Shown: positions 57,232-64,000 of the stretch, piece after piece
Numbering within the stretch: position 1 is the stretch's first letter
How the letters are laid out: each line of letters begins with the position of its first letter
Position numbers and translations under genes: made by a program
The notes under the pieces: model-generated
Databases searched by the model: none
Told to the model about the DNA's origin: nothing
Seen by the model: only the letters and a program-made list of their open reading frames with translations
Assembly: GCA_031289095.1 (NCBI GenBank)
Contig: JAITQD010000105.1
Span: 1 to 64,000, forward strand
Length of the DNA: 64,000 nt
Direction of reading: 5' to 3'
Source of the DNA: Azoarcus sp.
Lineage (GTDB): Bacteria > Pseudomonadota > Gammaproteobacteria > Burkholderiales > Rhodocyclaceae

Positions 57232-58067
57232 ACGAAGTCGTCCTGCGCCCGCCCTTCGACCGCCTGTGGGCCGGGCGCGACCCCTTCGCCGCCGTCGAAG
57301 CCCTGCAAGGACAAGTGTTCCGGGAACTGGCCGGACGACGCACCCTGCGCGTCGACATCGACGGTCGCGGCTATTTCGTCAAAATCCATCGCGGCGTCGG
57401 CTGGGGCGAAATCCTCAAGAACCTCGTCTGCCTGCGCCCGCCGGTGCTCGGCGCACGTGACGAATGGCGTGCCCTCGAACGCCTCGCCGAACTCGGCGTC
57501 GATACCATGCGCGCGCTCGCCTTCGGCGAACGCGGTGACAACCCGGCGCGACGGCATTCCTTCATCATCACCGAAGAACTTGCACCCACCGTCAGCCTGG
57601 AAGACATCTGCCGCGACTGGCCACGCACCCCGCCGCCGCCCGCGCTCAAACGCGCCCTCATCGCCCGCGTGGCGAACATGGCGCGACGGATGCACGAAGG
57701 CGGGGTGAATCACCGCGACTTCTATATCTGCCACTTCCTGCTTCACACCGAACCGCCGCCCGTACCCAAAGCGTTGCGGCTGTCGCTGATCGACCTGCAC
57801 CGCGCCCAGGTGCGCGCCAGCCCGCCGCCGTCGCGCTGGCGGCGCAAGGATCTGGCCGGACTGTATTTTTCCGCGCTCGATATCGGCCTCACCCGGCGCG
57901 ACCTGTTGCGCTTCCTGCGCGCCTACCTCAACGGGCCTCTGCGCCGCGTGCTGCGGGACGAAGCGCCCTTGCTGGCCTGGCTCGGCGGCGAAGCCGCACG
58001 CCTGGCCAAACGCTACCAACGCAAATTCGCCTCAGAATCCGATGCGACGGGAAACGCCCCGTCATGA
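57228..58067 (+). CDS. waaP: LPS core heptose(I) kinase WaaP
   Basis: 279 residues from the ATG overlapping waaG. Kinase-like fold: VDIDGRGYFVKIHRG, catalytic loop GVNHRDFYICHFLL and metal-binding LIDLHRAQVR. Phosphorylates inner-core heptose I, which strengthens the outer membrane through divalent cation bridges. Overlaps the next kinase-like gene by ATGA. Confidence 0.95.
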   Translation: MNEVVLRPPFDRLWAGRDPFAAVEALQGQVFRELAGRRTLRVDIDGRGYFVKIHRGVGWGEILKNLVCLRPPVLGARDEWRALERLAELGVDTMRALAFGERGDNPARRHSFIITEELAPTVSLEDICRDWPRTPPPPALKRALIARVANMARRMHEGGVNHRDFYICHFLLHTEPPPVPKALRLSLIDLHRAQVRASPPPSRWRRKDLAGLYFSALDIGLTRRDLLRFLRAYLNGPLRRVLRDEAPLLAWLGGEAARLAKRYQRKFASESDATGNAPS

Positions 58068-58807
58068 ACAGCTGGCGGCTTCTTCCCCCTTACGACGGCG
58101 GCGAGACAGCGCGCGCCTTCGCCTCGCTCGCCGACGTCTTCGCCCTGAGCGGCGAACGCATCTCCTGCGACCCCCAGAGCAACGTGATCCGCGTCGAGCT
58201 TGGTGGCGTGCGCTACTACGTCAAGCGTTACCACCGCGCTGGCAAAAACCCGTTACGGTGCTGGCTGCTGCGGCCACGGGTGCAGGCCGAATGGGAAAAC
58301 CTGCTCGCCTTCGCGTCCTGGGGCATCCCCTGTGCCGCCATGGTGGGCTACGGGCTGGAACGCCACGCCGGTGTTTTCGTGCGTGGCGCGCTGATCACCC
58401 GCGAGCAGACCCACACCGTCGACCTCGCCCAACTGGCGCACGAACACGATCCCCGACTGCGTACGCGCGCCTGGCTTGCCCGGATCGTTCCGCAGGTCGC
58501 ACACGTTGCCCGCACCATTCACGCCCACGGCTTTGTCCACAACGACCTCAAGTGGCGCAATTTGCTCGTCGATAACACCGCCACCGTCTACCTGATCGAC
58601 TGTCCCGGCGGGGAACACTGGCCGGGGCCATTCCTGCGCTATCGCATCGACAAGGATCTGGCCTGCCTCGACAAAATCGCCAAGTACCAGCTCTCGCGCA
58701 CCTGGCGGCTACGCTTTTTCCACGCCTATACCGGCAGGGCTCGCCTCACCGCCGCCGACAAAAACATGATCGGGCGCATCCTGCGCTTTTTTGAGGGGCG
58801 GGAATGA
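58064..58807 (+). CDS. WaaP-family (Kdo/heptose) LPS kinase-like protein
   Basis: 247 residues. Kinase motifs YYVKRYHRAG (ATP Lys), HGFVHNDLKWRNLLVD catalytic loop and VYLIDCPGG, where the usual Asp of the DFG-equivalent precedes Cys-Pro. It resembles the extra kinase-like genes that follow waaP in pseudomonad core clusters (WapP/WapQ type). The phosphate position is unknown. Coupled on both sides by 4-bp overlaps. Confidence 0.88.
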   Translation: MNSWRLLPPYDGGETARAFASLADVFALSGERISCDPQSNVIRVELGGVRYYVKRYHRAGKNPLRCWLLRPRVQAEWENLLAFASWGIPCAAMVGYGLERHAGVFVRGALITREQTHTVDLAQLAHEHDPRLRTRAWLARIVPQVAHVARTIHAHGFVHNDLKWRNLLVDNTATVYLIDCPGGEHWPGPFLRYRIDKDLACLDKIAKYQLSRTWRLRFFHAYTGRARLTAADKNMIGRILRFFEGRE

Positions 58808-60231
58808 GCGACGCCGCGCCCGTCCTTGCCGCTGGCGAACTGGCCGCCGCTCACCGCGCGCCGCCTTTTCCGTGCGCGGTTCAGCTCGATGGCGGTGCGC
58901 GTCTTGACCTGCTGCGGCCCTTGCGCGTGTTGCCTGGCAAACGCATCGTTGGGGAAGGCCTCTGGAACGGGCGGCAGGTGCTGGCAAAACTGTTTGTCGC
59001 CGCCGGCAGCGCCCGCCACTGGCGGCGCGAATGCGACGGACTCGCCGCCCTGACGGCGGCGACGATTCCGACCACGCCGATTCTCGCGGCGGGAACGCTC
59101 GCGGGCGGCGGACATTACCTGCTCACCGCCTTCCTGCCCGAAGCGCACAGTCTGGCCGACGAACTGCGCGCCGACGCCGCCACCGTGCGAGCGTGGCTGC
59201 TCGCCGCCTGCACGGGCATCGGGCGGCTGCACGCCCATGGCCTGACCCATGGCGACCTGCATCCCGGCAACTTCCTCATTGACGTCGGCGAGCCGCTCAT
59301 CATCGACGGCGACGCCGTGCGCCGCCATACCGCACCGCTGCCGGAAGCCGACGCCGCCGACAACTTTGCGTACTTCCTCGCCGAATTGCCGCCGGGCATG
59401 GCACTCGAAGCGCTGATCGACGCCTACCGCGCTGGCGATCCGCGCCGCAACCCCTCGCTGTCGCTCGCCGCGCTGCGCCCGCGCATCGAAAAGCACCGCC
59501 GCGCCCGGCTCTTGGATTACCTGCGCAAAACCGTACGCCCCTGCACGCTGTTCGAGGTGCAGCACAACGCCCACCGTTTTACCGCTGTGGGCCGCGCCGA
59601 CGCCGATGCGCTCGCGCCGCTCATCGCCGATCCGGATCGGGCCATGGCCGCAGGCGATCTCCTCAAGGACGGCAACACCGCCACCGTCGTCCGGGTCGAC
59701 GTCGATGGCCGGGCGCTGGCCGTCAAACGCTACAACCTCAAGGGCGCGACACACGCGCTATCACGCGCATGGCGGCCAAGCCGGGCCTGGCATTCCTGGC
59801 GCGAAGGGCACCGCCTGCGCTTTCTCGGCCTGGAAACACCGATGCCGCGCGCCCTGATCGAAGAACGCCTCGGCCCCCTGCGCCGCCGCGCCTGGCTGAT
59901 TGCCGATTACCACCGTGGCCGCAACCTTGCCGAACACCTCGCCCCCCACATCGACGCCGCCGCGCCGCCGCCCGCCGAAAGCGAAGCCTTGCTGCGCTTT
60001 TTCGACGCCCTGACCGCGCACCGCCTTGGCCATGGCGACCTCAAGGCCACCAACCTGCTTTGGGACGACGCGCGGGGCATCGTCGTCATCGACCTCGACG
60101 CCATGACCCAGTACACGAGCGCCGCCACGTATGCGCACGTCTGGCGGCGTGACCGGGCGCGGCTGCTCGCCAACTGGCCGGCAGGCAGCGGCCTGCATCG
60201 CTGGCTGGACGAACACTTGCCGCGAGGGTAG
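58804..60231 (+). CDS. tandem kinase-like protein of the LPS core cluster
   Basis: 475 residues with two kinase-like domains. The first has THGDLHPGNFLID and IIDGDAVRRH (about 150-190); the second has LAVKRYN, LGHGDLKATNLLWD and VVIDLDAM (about 400-430). Both keep catalytic-loop Asp and metal Asp, so both may be active. Resembles the long kinase-like gene after the waaP paralogs in pseudomonads. Last gene of the cluster, convergent with mnmH. Confidence 0.85.
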   Translation: MSDAAPVLAAGELAAAHRAPPFPCAVQLDGGARLDLLRPLRVLPGKRIVGEGLWNGRQVLAKLFVAAGSARHWRRECDGLAALTAATIPTTPILAAGTLAGGGHYLLTAFLPEAHSLADELRADAATVRAWLLAACTGIGRLHAHGLTHGDLHPGNFLIDVGEPLIIDGDAVRRHTAPLPEADAADNFAYFLAELPPGMALEALIDAYRAGDPRRNPSLSLAALRPRIEKHRRARLLDYLRKTVRPCTLFEVQHNAHRFTAVGRADADALAPLIADPDRAMAAGDLLKDGNTATVVRVDVDGRALAVKRYNLKGATHALSRAWRPSRAWHSWREGHRLRFLGLETPMPRALIEERLGPLRRRAWLIADYHRGRNLAEHLAPHIDAAAPPPAESEALLRFFDALTAHRLGHGDLKATNLLWDDARGIVVIDLDAMTQYTSAATYAHVWRRDRARLLANWPAGSGLHRWLDEHLPRG

Positions 60232-60280
60232 GCGTGTTGCAGCCTTCGTGAAGGCGGCAGGACGGACAAAGATTTCTTCC

Positions 60281-61342
60281 TCAGCAGCACTGCGACAGCA
60301 TTGCCGTCGCCAGTTTTCCGATTGCCGCTTCCGAAAGATCGTCCGCATCCAGTCGGCAGGCATCGGGAAGACGCTGGAAATGCCTGCCCTGCGAACGCGC
60401 ATACAACGGGTCGTAATGGCGGACGATCAATTCCCGGAACAGATTGGGCAGATCGCCCTGCCGCGCCCAGTCCTTCCAGCGGTCGAGTGTGGCGTTGTCG
60501 ATGAAGCCCTGTAGGCGCTGCAAGCGCGCCACGAGGGTAGCGAGGTTGTCGCCGAGATAGGCGTATTCGTCAAGCAGATAGGCGAGTCGTGCTTCGAGAC
60601 TGGCGTGGATTTCGGTGCACAGCGAAACGCGCATGGCGTCCACCAGCGTATTGGGCAGGGCGCACGCGCCGATCTTGCGGCTTTCTGCTTCCACGTAGAC
60701 GACTCGCGTCGGATCGAAACGCTCCAGCCGTTGCGCAAGGCCGGTTTCAAACCATTTCTGCGTCGGCTGGACGCGATACGGCAGCCCGCCGAGCACCGAT
60801 CCCTTGTGCACGGCCAAGGCTTCGAGGTCGAGTATTTGCTCGCCCCGCGCCGCCAGCGCTGCGAGCAGGCGGGTCTTGCCGCTGCCGGTCGCACCGCAGA
60901 TCACATGCCACTGCAAGCTGGCAGGCAAAGTGTCCAGCGTGGCGACGACGTGCCGCCGCCATGCCTTGTAGCCATCGACGAGCTGTCCGGCGCGCCAGCC
61001 GATCAGGTTGAACCACAGGGCGGCGCTCTGGCTGCGCATGCCGCCACGCCAGCAATAGATGAGCGGTCGCCAGGTTCTGGGGCGGTCGTGGAACTGCCGT
61101 TCCAGCATTCCGGCAAGATTTTTCGCCACCATGGCCGCGCCCAGCCGCCGCGCCGCGAATGGCGACTGCGCATACAACAGGCCGACTTCATGGCGTTGAG
61201 CATCGTCCAATACGGGACAATTCAACGCACCAGGAATATGATCCGCAGCGAATTCGGCGGGCGAACGAACGTCGACGATCTCATCGAAATCGGCGCGTTG
61301 CGCAAGGGTATGACGCAGGTCGAGCGCCGATGGACAGGACAT
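60281..61342 (-). CDS. mnmH: tRNA 2-selenouridine synthase MnmH (SelU)
   Basis: 353 residues from MSCPSALDLRHTL; an in-frame start at 61384 would overlap selD. Rhodanese domain with catalytic Cys in IYCWRGGMRSQSAALW, then a P-loop CGATGSGKTRLL. It replaces sulfur with selenium in wobble 2-thiouridine using selenophosphate from SelD. Divergent from selD with about 15 bp between the chosen starts. Confidence 0.95.
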   Translation of the reverse strand: MSCPSALDLRHTLAQRADFDEIVDVRSPAEFAADHIPGALNCPVLDDAQRHEVGLLYAQSPFAARRLGAAMVAKNLAGMLERQFHDRPRTWRPLIYCWRGGMRSQSAALWFNLIGWRAGQLVDGYKAWRRHVVATLDTLPASLQWHVICGATGSGKTRLLAALAARGEQILDLEALAVHKGSVLGGLPYRVQPTQKWFETGLAQRLERFDPTRVVYVEAESRKIGACALPNTLVDAMRVSLCTEIHASLEARLAYLLDEYAYLGDNLATLVARLQRLQGFIDNATLDRWKDWARQGDLPNLFRELIVRHYDPLYARSQGRHFQRLPDACRLDADDLSEAAIGKLATAMLSQCC

Positions 61343-61357
61343 GGGGGGACTCTGATC

Positions 61358-62407
61358 GTGGAAGAAAAAATCAGGCTGACGCAATTCTCACATGGCGGTG
61401 GTTGCGGCTGCAAAATCTCGCCAGCCATCCTGCGTGACATGCTGGCGCGGATGCCGGCCAGCATCGCGCCGCCAGCGCTCATGATCGGTGCCGAGACGAG
61501 CGATGATGCCGCCGTCTACAAACTGAACGAGCAACAGGCCCTGATCGCAACCACGGACTTTTTCATGCCCATCGTCGATGACCCTTTCGATTTCGGGCGC
61601 ATCGCGGCGGCCAACGCGCTCTCCGACGTCTATGCCATGGGCGGCGCGCCGATTCTGGCGCTGGCGCTGGTCGGCATGCCGATCGACAGACTGTCGCCAG
61701 ATGTGATCGGGCGCATTCTCGAAGGCGGTGCGAGCATTTGCCGCGAGGCGGGCATCCCCATCGCGGGCGGGCATTCCATCGACAGCGTGGAGCCGATTTA
61801 CGGCCTGGTGGCGCTCGGGCTGGCGCATCCGGCGCGGGTGCGCAGCAACGCCGGGGCAAAGCCGGGCGATGTGTTGATCCTGGGCAAGCCGCTCGGCATC
61901 GGCGTCCTGAGCGCCGCGCTCAAAAAAGGGCGGCTGGACGAAGCTGGTTATGCCGCCATGATCGCTGTCACTACGCAACTGAACCGTGTCGGTGTGCAAC
62001 TGGGCCTGCGCGACGACGTACATGCGATGACCGATGTCACCGGCTTTGCCCTGCTCGGCCACCTGCTCGAACTGTGCAGAGGGTCGAATTGCCGCGCCGA
62101 ACTGACGTTCGACGCCTTGCCCGTCATCGAAGCGGCGAGCGAACTGGCGCGCGCCGACGTCAAAACTGGCGCATCGGGGCGCAACTGGGCTTCCTGCGCC
62201 GACGACGTGGAACTGCACGGCATCGCCCCCTGGCAACAAATTCTGCTCACCGACCCGCAAACCAGCGGCGGCCTGCTGGTGGCCTGCGCCCCCGAAGCCG
62301 CGTCCGAAGTACTGCGGCTTTTCCACGCCGAAGGTTACGTGAACGCGGCGAAAGTGGGGCATTTGCAGGCGTGGGAGCCGGGCTGTCATGTGACGGTGCG
62401 CGGATAG
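61358..62407 (+). CDS. selD: selenide, water dikinase SelD
   Basis: 349 residues from GTG, giving the standard N-terminus EEKIRLTQFSHGGGCGCKISP with the catalytic Cys/Lys pair; an upstream ATG near 61310 is possible. The active-site codon is TGC, so this is the Cys, not the Sec, form. ATTDFFMPIVDDPFDFGRIAAANALSDVYAMGG and DPQTSGGLL are intact. Makes selenophosphate from selenide and ATP. Its only selenium-using partner here is MnmH. Confidence 0.97.
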   Translation: MEEKIRLTQFSHGGGCGCKISPAILRDMLARMPASIAPPALMIGAETSDDAAVYKLNEQQALIATTDFFMPIVDDPFDFGRIAAANALSDVYAMGGAPILALALVGMPIDRLSPDVIGRILEGGASICREAGIPIAGGHSIDSVEPIYGLVALGLAHPARVRSNAGAKPGDVLILGKPLGIGVLSAALKKGRLDEAGYAAMIAVTTQLNRVGVQLGLRDDVHAMTDVTGFALLGHLLELCRGSNCRAELTFDALPVIEAASELARADVKTGASGRNWASCADDVELHGIAPWQQILLTDPQTSGGLLVACAPEAASEVLRLFHAEGYVNAAKVGHLQAWEPGCHVTVRG

Positions 62408-62462
62408 CGTTTCCGCGCCCCAACGGATTTTTGCCCTTTGCGGGCGAGAGGATGGCTGCGCA

Positions 62463-63524
62463 TCAAGCGCCGTGCGCCGTCTTGCCGCGCGTAGATAGCC
62501 AGCCAACAACAGCGGCAAAGACCAGCCCCGCGATCACGATGCTCTTTCCCCCGACAGTCGGCCCCGCGCCGCTGGAAGCCAGCGCAAAGTTATGCGCCGC
62601 CGCCGCGCCGAGGAGCATGCCGATCACGGTCATCGCAGCGTCCGAGTTGCCCTCTCCCGCGCCGGTCACCTGTCGCAACGGGCAACCGCCCAGGAATGCG
62701 CCGCACAGACCGGCCAGCATCATGCCGAGGAAGTTCCAGAGTGCGTCACTGTGCGCGATGGGCTGTCCCTCGACACCGAAATGAACCTGTCCCAACGCCG
62801 CGTTGCCGATGAACACGGCAGCGGTCAGCGCCGCCACGCCCAGCAGCATGGAAAACTGCCGGAACAGGAAGATGTGGCTGATCATGCCGATGAAGCAGAA
62901 ACGTGTGCGCTGCACGATGACACCGATGCCCAGTCCGGCGGCGAGCGACAGCCACACGGGCGCGTGCTGGGAACCGGGGCCTTGTTGGCTGGCGGCGAAA
63001 AATCCGTCCTTGAAAAAAAACAGCAGCAGGAGCACGAGGGCGAGCAGAGGGAACCACAAGCCTTCGCTGGCGGGTTGCGGGTTGCGCGGCGGCAGGGAGA
63101 AGTCCCGGCGCAGGAACAGGACGCCGATACCGATGCCAGCAGCGAAACCGAACAGACCGACGACGGCGTTCAGGTCGCCGCCCGCGATGCGCAATACCAT
63201 GCGTAGCGGACAGCCGAGGAACACCAGGCAGCCGGTCATCATGAAGAAGCCGAGCGCAAGACGCAGGAAGGGCGAAGAACCCGCCGCCGGTCTGAATTCG
63301 CGCGCCGCCAGCGCCGCCGCGAATGCGCCGAGGATGAAGCCGGGAATTTCGGGACGCAGGTATTGCACCGGCGCGGTTCCGTGCAGTTTCAAGGCGCCTG
63401 CCGTATCGCGCAGGAAACAGGCGACGCAGACGCCCATGTTGGGCGGGTTGCCGTTTACCGTCAGAAGCAGCGCCAAAACGCCAATGGCAACACCAGAGGC
63501 AGCCAGTAATATGGTTTTCGACAT
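62463..63524 (-). CDS. YedE/YeeE-type putative selenium transporter
   Basis: 353 residues from MSKTILLAASG with AGGA upstream. About nine hydrophobic helices and the family's Cys motifs: GVCVACFLRDTAG, TGCLVFLGCPLRM and LGGCPLRQVTGAGEG, with two similar halves. YeeE/YedE proteins import thiosulfate or related sulfur; the form linked to selD is annotated as a likely selenium transporter. Convergent with selD. Confidence 0.88.
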   Translation of the reverse strand: MSKTILLAASGVAIGVLALLLTVNGNPPNMGVCVACFLRDTAGALKLHGTAPVQYLRPEIPGFILGAFAAALAAREFRPAAGSSPFLRLALGFFMMTGCLVFLGCPLRMVLRIAGGDLNAVVGLFGFAAGIGIGVLFLRRDFSLPPRNPQPASEGLWFPLLALVLLLLFFFKDGFFAASQQGPGSQHAPVWLSLAAGLGIGVIVQRTRFCFIGMISHIFLFRQFSMLLGVAALTAAVFIGNAALGQVHFGVEGQPIAHSDALWNFLGMMLAGLCGAFLGGCPLRQVTGAGEGNSDAAMTVIGMLLGAAAAHNFALASSGAGPTVGGKSIVIAGLVFAAVVGWLSTRGKTAHGA

Positions 63525-63721
63525 GTCTGTTCCTTGTGAGGCCGATCTGAAAAGGGTGATGAAATCGCCGCCAGGCGTTCTGGCGAGCAGCCGGACTGCG
63601 CAGAATGGGCCGGCATGGCGCGTATCTCCGGCGCGGCGATGGCCCGGCATGGCTGAAGCTGGAGCGCGCGCATTACCCTGATCGCCAGATGAAGAACGCG
63701 GCGCAAGCCCAGCGGGTCATG

Positions 63722-64000
63722 TCAGTCCATTCCCCACTTCTGCAAGCGGTAGCGTAGCTGGCGCAAGGTCATTCCCAGTTTGCGCGCCGCCGCCGAGCGG
63801 TTCCAGTGCGTTTCGTCGAGCGCCTTCAGCGCCTCCGCGCGTTCGTCGTAGTAGGTGTCGCCCGCGATGTCGTCATCGGTGTCGTCAGTGTCGGCATCGT
63901 CTTCCACGAGCGGCGGCGCAATGCTCGCTTGCCCGCTCCCGGCGGCGCTCAGACCAAGGTCGCCCACGCTGATTTCGTTGCTCTCGCACAGCGCGCAGGC
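63722..64000 (-). CDS. sigma-54-dependent response regulator, C-terminal part (PilR-like)
   Basis: Only the last ~92 codons are in the window; the frame stays open to base 64000, reading ALCESNEISVGDLGL, the linker after an AAA+ domain, then a Fis-type HTH: ALDETHWNRSAAARKLGMTLRQLRYRLQKWG. The ORF-track start at 63967 is internal. The HTH is close to PilR, which activates pilin genes with sigma-54, but NtrC-like alternatives remain. An Asp-rich linker (DDADTDDTDDD) is unusual. Confidence 0.88.
   Translation of the reverse strand, partial: ACALCESNEISVGDLGLSAAGSGQASIAPPLVEDDADTDDTDDDIAGDTYYDERAEALKALDETHWNRSAAARKLGMTLRQLRYRLQKWGMD

Noticed and set aside
61358-61420. Possible selenocysteine codon in selD
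   Set aside because: The active-site codon is TGC (Cys), not TGA, so no recoding or SECIS element is needed.

Overview
This 64 kb window is high-GC chromosomal DNA from a Gram-negative proteobacterium. I infer a betaproteobacterium, probably Rhodocyclales or a close relative. The grounds are a gyrB with the Gram-negative insert, gene orders such as gpsA-SH3-secB-grxC-rhodanese and gpmA-envC-ctpA, a PEP-CTERM protein, a heme-c chemoreceptor, a cytochrome c' and a heptose-containing LPS core cluster. The taxonomic call is inference; no rRNA or tRNA gene is visible.

Left part (1-18.4 kb): 3' end of gyrB, hrpA, a cytochrome c' gene divergent from a chemoreceptor with a CxxCH motif, a Do-type protease, oxyR, an AT-rich foreign-looking methyltransferase beside a transposase relic, mnmG-rsmG, a PEP-CTERM protein, an AhpD-like/DUF2892 pair, a ferric-reductase-like flavoprotein and a small protein behind a good Fur box. 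Two copies of a ~128 bp terminal-inverted-repeat element flank the cytochrome c'/chemoreceptor/protease block.

Central part (18.5-39.5 kb): the most unusual region. About 19 kb of tightly packed, mostly stop/start-overlapping genes encode a complete type IV pilus/type II secretion-like machine: three prepilin-like proteins, a GspL/PilM-PilN-like fusion, a PilO-like protein, PilT- and GspE-like ATPases, a GspF-like platform protein, a PilP-like protein and a secretin. These run on into MoxR, DUF58, a b-type-cytochrome-like membrane protein, a five-heme cytochrome c, a GspG-like pseudopilin and a transglutaminase-like membrane protein whose catalytic Cys is Ala. An FTR1-type iron permease and a small lipoprotein follow. 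A ferric reductase and a Fur box upstream and FTR1 downstream suggest an iron or extracellular-electron link, which is inference. A structured leader precedes the first prepilin.

Right part (39.6-64 kb): an SPFH protein with a small partner, trmL, the gpsA-secB-grxC-rhodanese-ArsR group, gpmA-envC-ctpA-tcdA-cbiX, then a core LPS cluster (rfaE1-hldD-waaF-waaC-waaG-waaP plus two kinase-like genes) interrupted by a type VI secretion amidase effector/immunity pair (Tae4/Tai4-like). The end carries a selenium group (mnmH/selU and selD head to head, plus a YedE-type transporter) and the 3' end of a sigma-54 response regulator.
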